Source: Peribacillus simplex
GTDB taxonomy: Bacteria; Bacillota; Bacilli; Bacillales; DSM-1321
Direction: 5' to 3'
DNA length: 64,000 nt
NCBI RefSeq assembly: GCF_900156045.1
Contig: NZ_FTMX01000001.1
Coordinates: 1,178,001-1,242,000 of the forward strand
The translations under genes and the position numbers were made by a program. Positions 44,734 through 53,748 of the stretch are shown here, piece by piece (positions within the stretch are counted from its first letter, which is position 1; every line of letters starts with the position of its first letter). The notes under the pieces are model-generated. The model saw only the letters and a program-made list of their open reading frames with translations. It ran no database searches and was not told the DNA's origin.

Positions 44734-45723
44734 ATGACGAAAAGAATAAGGAATACTTCTTTTGGTTTTTTGTTAGGAGTTTCAATAATTCTATCATTAT
44801 CATTATTTCTTCCTTCTTTTGGCCAAACAGCTGAACAGCAAACGGACTTTAAAGTAACTCTTTTAGGAACAGGTTCTCCTCTTTTAAGTACAACCCGCTC
44901 CGGTCCATCAACACTTGTAGAAGTTGGTGATGAAAAACTCCTCTTTGATGCTGGACGCGGAACTGCTTTACAATTATCTAAAGCGAATATGCTACCAGGC
45001 AGTGTTGACAAGTTATTTCTTACTCATTTGCATTCGGATCATACAATCGGCCTACCAGACGTATGGCTTACAGGTTCTTTACCAACAGGAGGGAAAAGAG
45101 AGCAAGCATTTAAGATTTGGGGACCTAAGGGAACCAAGAAAATGATGTTACATATGAATAAAGCATTCAAAGCCGATTTGGATGCAAGAGATGATTCTGG
45201 AAATGGAAACATTGAAGGAGCAAGTATCGTCGCAAATGATATCAAGGAGGGGATTGTCTATAAAAAAAAGGGAATTGAAGTATTAGCCTTCAAGGTTGAC
45301 CATAAATCAATTGAGCCTGCTTTCGGTTATCGGGTTAATTACAAAGGACATTCAGTAGTCATCTCGGGTGACACCCGCTATAATGAAAATTTAATTAAAT
45401 TTGCTAAAGGTGCAGACGTAGTCATTCATGAAGTTGCAGCTGCAAGACCTGATAATGAATCAGAATCAATAGCCAATATCCTTGATCTTCACACTACACC
45501 TGAGGAAGCAGGTAAAGTCTTTAGCCAAATACAACCAAAACTTGCAGTGTACTCACATATTGTATTATTGGGAGGATTAACTGAAGAAAAAGCTGATTTG
45601 CTCGAAAGAACAAAAAAAGCATATGAAGGAACAGTTATAGTAGGTGAGGATTTGCTGTCCATTGAAATAGGGGACAAGGTACAAGTAGAACAGCCAGTAA
45701 ACGAGGCGAATTCGGGGAACTAA
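44734..45723 (+). CDS. Exported MBL-fold metallo-hydrolase
   Basis: A 329-residue protein with an N-terminal signal peptide (RNTSFGFLLGVSIILSLSLFLPSFGQTA) followed by a metallo-beta-lactamase fold of the RNase Z/arylsulfatase type. LLGTGSP (about 43-49), the zinc motif THLHSDHTIGLPD (about 96-108), GDTRYN near 211 and HEVAA are visible. Export to the wall or membrane exterior makes a nucleic-acid role unlikely; a sulfatase or phosphodiesterase-type hydrolase is more plausible. Substrate unknown. Confidence 0.82.
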   Translation: MTKRIRNTSFGFLLGVSIILSLSLFLPSFGQTAEQQTDFKVTLLGTGSPLLSTTRSGPSTLVEVGDEKLLFDAGRGTALQLSKANMLPGSVDKLFLTHLHSDHTIGLPDVWLTGSLPTGGKREQAFKIWGPKGTKKMMLHMNKAFKADLDARDDSGNGNIEGASIVANDIKEGIVYKKKGIEVLAFKVDHKSIEPAFGYRVNYKGHSVVISGDTRYNENLIKFAKGADVVIHEVAAARPDNESESIANILDLHTTPEEAGKVFSQIQPKLAVYSHIVLLGGLTEEKADLLERTKKAYEGTVIVGEDLLSIEIGDKVQVEQPVNEANSGN

Positions 45724-45794
45724 AACAGACAGAGCTTCACCTATTTAATAAAAGAGAGGACTCTTCCTAATACAAAAGTATAGATAAATTGAAG

Positions 45795-45825
45795 AAGCCG
45801 ACCAATGTTAGGTCGGCTTTTTTTA
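45795..45825 (+). terminator. Terminator after the MBL hydrolase
   Basis: AAGCCGACC pairs with GGTCGGCTT around a 7-base loop, then TTTTTA; lies in the convergent gap before the PHP gene. Confidence 0.88.
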
Positions 45826-45889
45826 TTTTTAGCAGAAAACTGCATATCCTTGAACGATTGGAGCCAGTTCTAATCCAATTGACTGAAGG

Positions 45890-46708
45890 TTAAAGTAGAG
45901 TGAGAATCCTTTGCTTGTTAACAAAGTAAGCCCACTCAGAAAAGCCGATCTCCTTTAGTCTTTTCTTAACTAGTTCAAAATCATCGCCAATACGTTCAGG
46001 TGTATGCGAATCTGATCCAAATGTTACCTTCACATTATAGAAAAGAGCTCTTTCTAAAATGTCATCAGCTGGATACCACCCACCACAATCTTTTGTTTTA
46101 CCAGAGGTATTAATCTCAATGGCGATATCTTCTTGACCAATGATTTTTAACGTTTTTTCAATACTGTCTGTCTCAATGGAAGAAAAGGCTGGATAAAACC
46201 CTTTCATTGCATCAATATGACCTAAGATTTGGAACACTCCGCTTTTTGCAGATTTCTGTATTAATTCATAATATTTGTCCTTTAATCTTGACTGTTCTTT
46301 AGAAGTTAAACCATTCCAACGCCCTCTTTTAAAAATGCTAATGTCTTGAACATAATGAACAGATCCGATTATGTAGTCAAAAGGGTGTAATAGATATTGA
46401 TCACGGTAGACTTCAATGTGATTAGGGAAGAAATCGCTTTCCATTCCTAATAACACGTGAATTTTACCTTCATATTTTTCTTTTAAGCGAAGTACTTCCT
46501 CAATATAAGGGACAAGTTCACTTTTTGCCATTGCAATAGTCGGGTAGAGATGGTCGTCCTCACTATAGAAATATGGAGAATGATCAGAAATCCCAATATA
46601 TTGCAAGCCGTATTCAATGGCTTGTTTTACATAGTCCTCAATTGTGCCGATAGCATGTCCACATCGTTCATGGTGAGTGTGCAGATCAAATTTAATTGAA
46701 TTCGTCAT
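45890..46708 (-). CDS. PHP-domain histidinol-phosphatase-type hydrolase
   Basis: A 272-residue PHP-family phosphoesterase. FDLHTHHERCGHAIG (8-22), GISDHSPYF (39-47), GMESDFF near 102, ILGHIDAMKGF near 163 and TFGSDSHTPERIG near 240 are the trinuclear-metal histidine and aspartate motifs of HisJ/HisK-type enzymes. AGGAGG lies nine bases before the ATG. It stands alone, not in a histidine operon. Histidinol-phosphate phosphatase is the family-based guess. Confidence 0.83.
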   Translation of the reverse strand: MTNSIKFDLHTHHERCGHAIGTIEDYVKQAIEYGLQYIGISDHSPYFYSEDDHLYPTIAMAKSELVPYIEEVLRLKEKYEGKIHVLLGMESDFFPNHIEVYRDQYLLHPFDYIIGSVHYVQDISIFKRGRWNGLTSKEQSRLKDKYYELIQKSAKSGVFQILGHIDAMKGFYPAFSSIETDSIEKTLKIIGQEDIAIEINTSGKTKDCGGWYPADDILERALFYNVKVTFGSDSHTPERIGDDFELVKKRLKEIGFSEWAYFVNKQRILTLL

Positions 46709-46992
46709 TTCCTTAAGCCTCCTAAATAACCGGATTGTCTTGTTATATCATATCCAAAATTCATACTCTTTCTTACAAATTTAAAGAAGATTTATACCTT
46801 CCTTAATCTGCCGTTTTATGGAGCAATGGGAAGTATGAAAAAAGTTTGGTAATACCCTTCTAAAACAAATTTCTATTTATCGGATTTAATTTTATACATA
46901 TCAATTAAAGGTATTCGAGTGATTGTATAAATGTTGAATCTCCAAGACAAACTAGAATGTTCAAATATGTAAAAAGAAAGGAAAGATACAGA

Positions 46993-47628
46993 ATGACAAA
47001 GGTATTGTACATCACAGCTCATCCTCATGATGATAAACAATCTTACAGTATGGCCGTTGGAAAAGCATTTATTGACACTTATAAAGAAGTAAATCCTAGC
47101 CATGAAATTGTGAATATTGACCTTTATAAAGAAAATATTCCTCAAATTGATGTAGATGTTTTCAGTGGTTGGGGGAAACTTCAATCTGGAAAGGGCTTTG
47201 AAGAACTTTCGGCAGAAGAGAAAGCAAAAGTTGGTCGGCTCTCGGAGCTATGTGAGCAATTTATAGCCGCCGATAAATATATATTTGTAACACCTTTATG
47301 GAATTTTTCTTTCCCGCCAGTATTGAAAGCATATATAGATTCCGTAGCTGTTGCAGGTAAATCATTTAAATACACCGAACAAGGCCCTGTTGGTCTTTTA
47401 ACTGATAAGAAAGCCTTGCATATTCAAGCTCGTGGGGGTGTTTATTCAGAAGGACCAGCAGCTGAACTGGAAATGGGCCACCGATATCTAAATATCATCA
47501 TGCAATTCTTCGGAGTGCCTTCCTTTGAAGGGATATTCGTTGAAGGACATGCAGCAATGCCTGATAAAGCACAAGAAATTAAAGAAAATGCCATAGCACG
47601 ATCAAAAGATTTAGCTTCTACTTTTTAA
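46993..47628 (+). CDS. FMN-dependent NADH azoreductase
   Basis: A 211-residue flavodoxin-fold oxidoreductase that reduces azo dyes and quinones, protecting against thiol and quinone stress. [29 protein letters not shown] opens it, and [43 protein letters not shown] is the conserved FMN and dimer segment. I use the ATG at 46993, preceded by AAAGGAAAG, instead of the upstream frame start. The terminator at 47632 follows. Confidence 0.9.
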   Translation: MTKVLYITAHPHDDKQSYSMAVGKAFIDTYKEVNPSHEIVNIDLYKENIPQIDVDVFSGWGKLQSGKGFEELSAEEKAKVGRLSELCEQFIAADKYIFVTPLWNFSFPPVLKAYIDSVAVAGKSFKYTEQGPVGLLTDKKALHIQARGGVYSEGPAAELEMGHRYLNIIMQFFGVPSFEGIFVEGHAAMPDKAQEIKENAIARSKDLASTF

Positions 47629-47631
47629 ATC

Positions 47632-47660
47632 AAAGAGCCAACAACTTGTTGGCTCTTTTT
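47632..47660 (+). terminator. Terminator of the azoreductase gene
   Basis: AAAGAGCCAACA and TGTTGGCTCTTT form a stem followed by further T residues. Confidence 0.88.
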
Positions 47661-47803
47661 TGCCACACTGAAATGGTAATATGTGTAATAACCCTTACTG
47701 ATATTCCTGGATATAAGAAGAAGCTAAGAAAGACCCATGAAGGGTCTATTGATTAGCTAAAGTGACTAGTCTAGAAATAATCAGATCGTTATCTTTTAAT
47801 GAG

Positions 47804-48217
47804 TTAGAAGTTAGAGCCAAGTTGCCGGAGAATGTCATGCATATCAACATGTGATCTTTTCTCAATGATTTTGCCATCTGTCATTCGTAAAAGCATCATA
47901 AGTGAAAAGTTAACGATTTTTCCCGTTGCAGGGATTCCGTTAAATGGGATACCAGTATGCGTACCTTCAAATATGAAATAAACGGCTACTTGATCTCCTT
48001 CAGCCACCATAGATTTAATCGGCATTTTGAAGTCTGGAAAAGCATCAAAGTTTTTCTTTTCTGATTCGATAAGCCCTTCCACGCCAAAAAACGGCGTATC
48101 AACTTGTGGATAAAATACAAAGTCTTGATGGCAGAGATCTTTAAGTGTCTCATAGTTCTCGTGTTCAATTGCTTCATAAAAACGACGAACTAAATCTTTA
48201 TTTGTTTGAACTGACAT
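47804..48217 (-). CDS. SnoaL-like/NTF2-family protein
   Basis: A 137-residue NTF2-fold protein. LVRRFYEAIEHENYETLKDLCHQDFVFY is the characteristic N-terminal helix pair and YFIFEGTHTGIPFNGIPATGKIVNFSLMMLLRMTDGKIIEKRSHVD the beta sheet typical of SnoaL/ester-cyclase-like proteins. ATG at 48217 follows GGAGGAGAG; the longer frame lacks a ribosome site. It follows the MBL gene by 40 bp on the same strand. Reaction unknown. Confidence 0.8.
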   Translation of the reverse strand: MSVQTNKDLVRRFYEAIEHENYETLKDLCHQDFVFYPQVDTPFFGVEGLIESEKKNFDAFPDFKMPIKSMVAEGDQVAVYFIFEGTHTGIPFNGIPATGKIVNFSLMMLLRMTDGKIIEKRSHVDMHDILRQLGSNF

Positions 48218-48257
48218 GATGATCTCTCCTCCCGTTAAATATGAAAACGACCATGTG

Positions 48258-49019
48258 TTAAAATGTGTATGATTCTCCATCATCCGGTACAAAAACAGTG
48301 GATGAAATTCCCTTTTCATCAAGAAAGCTTTTTAATTCTGCTTTTGATAATGTCCAGTGATTGACAGCTTCCATGTGACTCACTATAATTTGGGAGTTAG
48401 GGGCAGCCTTGTTCACTTCAAAGATATCCTCTTTCCCCATGATGAGAGAACCGCCTTCAAAGAATTGATTATTTCCACCATTTACAGCAATGATTTCTGG
48501 TTTATTTGTATCGATCACTTCTTGGACTGCGTCATACCATACTGTATCTCCAGCTACATATAACGTTTTTTCTTTTGAGTGTTTGAAGACAACGCCACAT
48601 ACTATACCAGCAAGTTTTAATATTTCTCCTCTTCCGTGCTCGCCTTTTGTTTTGATTAATTGGATACCCTCAAAGACTGTATCTTCTTGTAAAACCTCTA
48701 CATTTTGGAAACCAGTGTTTCTAACTTCTGTAGCATCTTCCTCGTTTTGAACAAACATTTTGATATCTTTCGGCAAGACATCTTTGGCCACATCATCAAA
48801 GTGGTCTAGATGAAGGTGAGTGACAATGACAGCATCTATATCATGAATGATATTTTCAATGGATGTTGGTAAATCAACTAATGGATTAAATTGATCTTGT
48901 CTTAATGAATTTGGGAAGGGTGGGTACGCACCTTTCTCAGCTAACATCGGATCTATTAAAAACTTTTTGCCTGCGTATTCGACAACGAGTGTGGCATTTC
49001 TAATTTGTTTAATATTCAT
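48258..49019 (-). CDS. UlaG-like MBL-fold metallo-hydrolase
   Basis: A 253-residue cytosolic metallo-beta-lactamase fold protein. ATLVVEYAGKKFLIDPML (9-26), zinc motif VTHLHLDHFDD (65-75), KTKGEHGRGE, YVAGDTVWYD and IVSHMEAVNHW resemble UlaG/YtkL-type hydrolases. It heads a two-gene minus-strand operon and is divergent from an Lrp-type regulator 117 bp away, which may control it. Substrate unknown. Confidence 0.83.
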   Translation of the reverse strand: MNIKQIRNATLVVEYAGKKFLIDPMLAEKGAYPPFPNSLRQDQFNPLVDLPTSIENIIHDIDAVIVTHLHLDHFDDVAKDVLPKDIKMFVQNEEDATEVRNTGFQNVEVLQEDTVFEGIQLIKTKGEHGRGEILKLAGIVCGVVFKHSKEKTLYVAGDTVWYDAVQEVIDTNKPEIIAVNGGNNQFFEGGSLIMGKEDIFEVNKAAPNSQIIVSHMEAVNHWTLSKAELKSFLDEKGISSTVFVPDDGESYTF

Positions 49020-49136
49020 CTTTATCTCTCCTTTTCTTTGATCTGCATATAGTTTATACTATGGCCAATTACCAATTACATAGATAAAATCAAGTCTTTT
49101 GGCCATTTGACTTGATAATTGAAAGGATTTGAATAA

Positions 49137-49547
49137 ATGTTAGATAATACGGATGCGGGTATCTTGCATGAACTATCCAAAAACAGTCGAATCACGATGA
49201 AAGAATTGGGGGAGAAAGTCCATTTGACTGGTCAAGCAGCTGCAGCTAGAGTTGCCAAATTAGAGGATAATGGAGTGATTGAGGGGTATACCATTCAAGT
49301 TAATACAGTAAAATTAGGATGTTTTATACATGCTTTTATTACAATCTTTATACAAAGCACTTATCATCAACCATATTTGACATTTATAAAAACACAGGAA
49401 CAATACATCATACATAACTATAAAATCAGTGGAGAAGGTTGTTATCTTCTCGAATGTAAATTCCCTTCTAACGAAGTTTTAGATGAGTTTTTGGAAGACT
49501 TAAACAAGCATGCGAACTATAAATTATCGATTGTTATTAAAAAATAG
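49137..49547 (+). CDS. Lrp/AsnC family transcriptional regulator
   Basis: A 136-residue regulator with an N-terminal HTH (DAGILHELSKNSRITMKELGEKVHLTGQAAAARVAKLEDNGVIEGY, 6-51) and an AsnC/RAM C-terminal domain (residues 60-136). It is divergent from the MBL-SnoaL pair, the usual position for a local Lrp-type regulator. A small-molecule effector, often an amino acid, is expected from the family. Confidence 0.87.
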   Translation: MLDNTDAGILHELSKNSRITMKELGEKVHLTGQAAAARVAKLEDNGVIEGYTIQVNTVKLGCFIHAFITIFIQSTYHQPYLTFIKTQEQYIIHNYKISGEGCYLLECKFPSNEVLDEFLEDLNKHANYKLSIVIKK

Positions 49548-49938
49548 CGTATAAATTAAAACTTAAACAATGATTTTGAACACTGACCGAATAATAGGTC
49601 GGTGTTTTGTGTGTTTTATGAAAACAAAGTTTAAAAGCTTTATAAAGGAGAAAGAAGGGAAAGCACCATATCTGGATTTGTTCCTCCAAAGGACGCTATC
49701 CATTTTGAAAAAATCCAGTGCCACTTCATTTTACTAACATGAAAATTAATCAATTTGGATTCATTATGATAGGTTTAACGGTTGTATATAAAGTCAGAAA
49801 AATATAAAATATACTTAAATCGGATGGCTTTTTTTTCTGGTAATTTGGCTCTCTATTAACAATTGTCATATGTAGGGAATTTCCAATTACTTTACTATCA
49901 TTTACATATTTATTTCAAAAAAGAAAAGAGTGAGCTTT
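49548..49938. other. Intergenic region between Lrp-type and FAH-family genes
   Basis: About 390 bp holding the terminator at 49579-49606. The remainder is AT-rich and shows no supported gene or RNA. Confidence 0.55.
49579..49609 (+). terminator. Terminator of the Lrp-type gene
   Basis: AACACTGACC pairs with GGTCGGTGTT (one G-T pair) around an 8-base loop; TTTGTG follows. Confidence 0.8.
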
Positions 49939-50571
49939 ATGATGAAAGACATTAAAAATATCTATTGTGTAGGTCGAAACTATGCCTTGCATGCAAAAGA
50001 GTTGAATAATGAAATACCAACTTCCCCTTTTTTATTTTCAAAACCAACTCATTCTCTTGTGGAAGCAAATGGTCAGTCGGTCACGTTGCCGAGTAATCAG
50101 GGTTCCGTTCATTTTGAAACTGAACTTGTCATACATATCGCAAAACAGTTCGAATTAGGAATGAAAGTAGACGAAATAGTAGATAGCATGGCCATTGGGT
50201 TGGATTTAACGCTTAGAGATGTTCAATCACAGTTAAAACAAAAACAGCACCCTTGGCTTTTGGCTAAAGGATTCAAAAATTCAGCTGTTGTTAGTGATTT
50301 CATTCCGTTTCCAGGTGTCGAAGCATGTGAACAAATGGATTTTTCCCTGTTAAAAAATGGAGAGCGTGTACAAGTCGGAAATATTAAAGACTTACTTTTT
50401 GATTTGCAAACGATTATAGAATTTACAGAAGAGCATTTTGGTCTTGGGAAAGGAGATATTATTTTTACAGGTACTCCAAGTGGTGTAGGCCCTCTTACAG
50501 ACCAAGACAAGCTTTCACTAAACTGGGGTGGAAATGAAATTGGATCTTGTTCAGTTACACTGAATTCATGA
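49939..50571 (+). CDS. Fumarylacetoacetate hydrolase family protein
   Basis: A 210-residue FAH-fold protein. NIYCVGRNYALHAKEL (6-21), FSKPTHSLV (33-41), VHFETELVIHI with metal-binding Glu residues, and FTGTPSGVGPL near 177 are all typical. Known members hydrolyse acylpyruvates or decarboxylate oxaloacetate. I favour ATG 49939 over GTG 49930. It is monocistronic, with a hairpin terminator after the stop. Confidence 0.87.
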   Translation: MMKDIKNIYCVGRNYALHAKELNNEIPTSPFLFSKPTHSLVEANGQSVTLPSNQGSVHFETELVIHIAKQFELGMKVDEIVDSMAIGLDLTLRDVQSQLKQKQHPWLLAKGFKNSAVVSDFIPFPGVEACEQMDFSLLKNGERVQVGNIKDLLFDLQTIIEFTEEHFGLGKGDIIFTGTPSGVGPLTDQDKLSLNWGGNEIGSCSVTLNS

Positions 50572-50579
50572 AAAAAGAG

Positions 50580-50602
50580 CAGTCATTTTGACTGTTTTTT
50601 TT
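50580..50602 (+). terminator. Terminator after the FAH-family gene
   Basis: CAGTCA and TGACTG around a TTT loop followed by T8; the stem is short but the T-tract is strong. Confidence 0.75.
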
Positions 50603-50818
50603 ATGGAATAATTCAAACTTAGACAAAAAGAAGAAACTCGTCTAAAATGAAGAGAACAATTTAACAACATAAAGACTGCCAATATGGCCCGTACTTTTTC
50701 AAAAAGTTAGATCATTAAATTTCGGCTTTGGAAAATTAACTTTTAATGAATTAGAACTATTTAATTGAATGAAGATAATCAATTTTAATTATAAAGGATA
50801 GAACAGGGTGGAATGTGC

Positions 50819-51247
50819 ATGAAAAACAACCAAGAAAAGAAGTATTTAGATAATTGGCTATCTCTTACTAATATTCAAATGAGCATTACGAATGAGCTGG
50901 AAAGTGCCTTGCAAAAAAATCATAACCTTTCGTTAAAAGAGTTTTACGTTCTTTACTTTTTATCCAAAACAAGTGAAAAACAATTGAGGCTGCAACAATT
51001 ACAAGAGATGGTAGGATTAAGTCAGAGTGCTATATCTAGGCTGGTAGTCAGACTGGAAGCAAAAAGCTGCGGCGTATTACAAAGGCAAATATGCGAAGAT
51101 GATCGACGAGGTATTTACACACGTTTAACTAGATTAGGTGAAGAAAAACTACAAATTTCCTTAAATACTGTTCATGAAATTCTTCACTCTGCTTTTTCAA
51201 AAGGAAACCTTCAAGATGAGTTACAATCCTTAATCAAGAAATTATAA
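50819..51247 (+). CDS. MarR family transcriptional regulator
   Basis: A 142-residue winged-helix regulator. The HTH region LKEFYVLYFLSKTSEKQLRLQQLQEMVGLSQSAISRLVVRLEAKSCGVLQRQICEDDRRGIYTRLTRLG spans about residues 35-105, with the wing motif CEDDRRGIYTRLT. The ATG at 50819 fits AGGGTGG spacing better than 50813. It has no partner gene within 400 bp, so its target is not evident here; the FAH gene upstream is possible. Confidence 0.85.
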   Translation: MKNNQEKKYLDNWLSLTNIQMSITNELESALQKNHNLSLKEFYVLYFLSKTSEKQLRLQQLQEMVGLSQSAISRLVVRLEAKSCGVLQRQICEDDRRGIYTRLTRLGEEKLQISLNTVHEILHSAFSKGNLQDELQSLIKKL

Positions 51248-51664
51248 TATGGTTTCTTACTTCCTTTAAGTACTAAGTGAAGTCGGTTATTTCTACATAT
51301 CTTAGATAGGAATATTCCTTTGCCCAGTAAGATTTAAATGAACTGAAATTATTTAAATCTTAATGTTGCCTTTCGTTTTTATTTTGAACGGAAATGTTGA
51401 CAAAAAGAGAAGTGTCAATGCAAAAATAAATGTAAGCGCATGCATTTAAGGGAGTGGGTTTGTTTTACCTACTCCTTTATCATATGAAATCACCTACTGC
51501 AGTAAATTCTTTTGAAACTATTTTCATTTTTCGACGTATTACTATCAAGAGTAATTTAGAAATTTCATGAAATGCGAATAGATTTCTTGTCATTTCTTAT
51601 TACGCGACTTTTTATTTACATATTCTTAAGACGGTTTGAGATAATTTCGAAGGGAAGAGGAAGC
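51248..51664. other. Intergenic region upstream of spo0M
   Basis: About 417 bp. It holds a cre-like sequence TGTAAGCGCATGCA at 51431-51444 with mismatches in the right half, directly followed by an imperfect hairpin (AAGGGAGTGGGT/ACCTACTCCTTT, 51448-51478). The promoter of spo0M is presumably near 51500-51640. No gene is seen. Confidence 0.5.
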
Positions 51665-52603
51665 ATGTTCAAAAAGATTTTAGCAAGTTTAGGAAAAGGA
51701 GCCGCTACTGTAGATTTACAATGTGGTAATCGTAATTATCAAGCGGGAGAAAGCATTCAAGGGGAAGTTGTCATTCAAGGTGGTGAGGTGGAACAGAAAA
51801 TTAATCAATTGACTGTCCGGCTTATGATGAATGTGGTATTAAAACAAGGAAGCGTTTCTAAGGAAATTGCCCATATACCATTAGTTAATCGAGATTGTAT
51901 TCACCCCAAAGAACGTAAGGTCATTCCTTTTCATTACGTCCTGCCTACGAATATACCTATTTCTAGGGGAACTGTCTCATACTATCTGGATACACATCTT
52001 GATATTGAGGGTGGGGTTGACCGCAAAGATGTAGATCGGCTAGTCATCCAACCCCAGAATTCTATCCAAGCCATTTTTAATGCAATGGCTGAATTAGGTT
52101 TTCGCGAGACAGCCGACTCGGGTAAACTCGACCAATATGGACAGGAATTTGCTTTTTTTCCCACTCAACAATTCATGGGACAAGTAAATGAAGTTGAAAT
52201 GCGATTTGCCAATGAAGAATCAGGTATCCGGGTCTGGATGGAAGTTGACTGTAAAAACGGATACAAGGAAATTGAAGCAAAACGTGAGTTTCATTTAAAT
52301 CAAAATGTTCTTGAGCGTGAAGCCGGACTTGAAAAACTACTAGGAAAATATATATCGGAAGCTATTGATCAGCCTTATGCTTTTACACAGCCTTTCTCTT
52401 ATTCCGCAAACCAGCATCATGGTCGCGCTTCCCAAATGGGAAACGCTATACCTGGAATGGTTGGTGGATTAGCAGTGGGTGTTTTAGGGACGATGCTATT
52501 TACTGAGATGATGGAAGGTTTTGATATTGAGGAAGTGTTTGAAGAAGCACTAGAGGATTTTGATGGGGGATTTGATTCATTTTTTGATGATGGGGAATCC
52601 TAA
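51665..52603 (+). CDS. spo0M: Spo0M-like sporulation control protein
   Basis: A 312-residue arrestin-fold protein. MFKKILASLGKGAATVDLQ and the two beta-sandwich halves match Spo0M of Bacillus subtilis (about 258 residues), which affects sporulation stage 0 and cell envelope functions. The C-terminal tail is longer, with a hydrophobic glycine-rich stretch (MVGGLAVGVLGTMLF) and a very acidic end (DIEEVFEEALEDFDGGFDSFFDDGES). The ATG at 51665 follows GGGAAGAGG; the longer frame has no ribosome site. Confidence 0.87.
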   Translation: MFKKILASLGKGAATVDLQCGNRNYQAGESIQGEVVIQGGEVEQKINQLTVRLMMNVVLKQGSVSKEIAHIPLVNRDCIHPKERKVIPFHYVLPTNIPISRGTVSYYLDTHLDIEGGVDRKDVDRLVIQPQNSIQAIFNAMAELGFRETADSGKLDQYGQEFAFFPTQQFMGQVNEVEMRFANEESGIRVWMEVDCKNGYKEIEAKREFHLNQNVLEREAGLEKLLGKYISEAIDQPYAFTQPFSYSANQHHGRASQMGNAIPGMVGGLAVGVLGTMLFTEMMEGFDIEEVFEEALEDFDGGFDSFFDDGES

Positions 52604-52681
52604 TTAAGCCATTAGATAGTTCCTGTGTAAACGTAGAAAAGAAAAAGTACCCACTAATCATTACTTGGGTAAGGATTGGAG

Positions 52682-52724
52682 AACAAGCGTTACTTACTTT
52701 GATCAGTAAGTAACGCTTGTTTTA
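52682..52724 (+). terminator. Terminator of spo0M
   Basis: A perfect 17-bp stem, AACAAGCGTTACTTACT with AGTAAGTAACGCTTGTT, around a six-base loop and followed by TT. The rest of the gap to 52960 shows nothing else. Confidence 0.9.
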
Positions 52725-52968
52725 TTGTTGTTTGGTTTATAAGAAAAAACCAGGAAGAGGACATCCAACAGTGCAACTTGCTTTCTTTTGCATATGCTCC
52801 GATTTTCCCCTAATCCGTAGCTTTTTTACCTATTAATACTCCTATAGTAAAAGCTTCTTCATTTGATGATTTTTTACCGGTATTTCAATGTAAAAAGTGT
52901 GTAGTGACACGAGTATTCTTGGAAACTAAAAAAAATATATAAATATTCAGAATTTTAAAATAAATATA

Positions 52969-52998
52969 TTGTGCATTGTATACAATATGTCATATAAT
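52969..52998 (+). promoter_or_regulatory. Promoter and palindromic operator of the GntR operon
   Basis: TATAAT at 52993-52998 is a perfect -10; TTGTGC at 52969-52974 with an 18-bp spacer is a plausible -35. The perfect palindrome ATTGTATACAAT at 52975-52986 fills the spacer and resembles operators of FadR-subfamily GntR repressors, predicting autoregulation of the operon by its first gene. Confidence 0.75.
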
Positions 52999-53024
52999 GA
53001 GTTTAATATACAAAAGGAGGGGAA

Positions 53025-53720
53025 ATGGATGCAATGAAGTTAAATAAAATTAAATCTGTTTCAATTGCTTCAGAAGTTTTTGATCAACTTAGATTAAAGA
53101 TAATCAATGGTGAGTTGAAAAATGGAGAGCGATTGGTTGAAATGAATCTAGCCAAAGAAATGGGAGTAAGTAGAACTCCTGTTAGAGAAGCAGTACAAAG
53201 ATTAGAACAAGAAGGTTTAGTAGAAATTCTCCCCAGAAAACACTGTGTTGTGAAAGGCATAACCTTTGAAGCCATCAATGAAATTATCCTCATTCGTTCG
53301 TTATTAGAGCCTACTGCTGCTAGAGTTGCCGCGTCCAAAATCACCGATGAACAGCTATTGAAATTAAAAAGTTATCTAGAACAGTCAGAAATGTATTATC
53401 AACAAGGTAGAATTGAAGACCTTATGAAGGTTCATGATTTATTTCATGCGGAAATCATTAAAACTTCTGGGTTAAACAGACTAATTAATATGCTAGAGAA
53501 CCTACATGATTATATTGTTCATTTTAGATATTCCTTTTTAAGTAGACCCCACCTTGTTGAAAGATCCATCAAAGAGCATTCTGAAATCTATGAAGCTTTA
53601 TGTAGCCGTGACGAAGACAGAGTAGAAAAAGTATTTATCAAACATCTGAGCGGAATTACAGATTATGAAAAAGTGGTATTGGATGATATGCCTTCCGAAC
53701 AAATTGGTTTGGAAAAATGA
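53025..53720 (+). CDS. GntR family (FadR/FCD) transcriptional regulator
   Basis: A 231-residue regulator with an N-terminal winged HTH (VFDQLRLKIINGELKNGERLVEMNLAKEMGVSRTPVREAVQRLEQEGLVEILPRKHCVVKG, about 18-78) and an all-helical FCD effector domain from 90, with metal/ligand residues such as HDLFHAEII (about 143-151). AAAGGAGG precedes the ATG. First gene of the peptidase-transporter operon, it probably senses the imported small carboxylate or amine. Confidence 0.88.
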   Translation: MDAMKLNKIKSVSIASEVFDQLRLKIINGELKNGERLVEMNLAKEMGVSRTPVREAVQRLEQEGLVEILPRKHCVVKGITFEAINEIILIRSLLEPTAARVAASKITDEQLLKLKSYLEQSEMYYQQGRIEDLMKVHDLFHAEIIKTSGLNRLINMLENLHDYIVHFRYSFLSRPHLVERSIKEHSEIYEALCSRDEDRVEKVFIKHLSGITDYEKVVLDDMPSEQIGLEK

Positions 53721-53748
53721 TGTATTCAGAACAGGGGGATTGATTGTA

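Noticed and set aside
51431..51444. Second cre-like sequence TGTAAGCGCATGCA
   Set aside because: The right half breaks the consensus and there is no promoter nearby; kept only as a remark in the intergenic entry.
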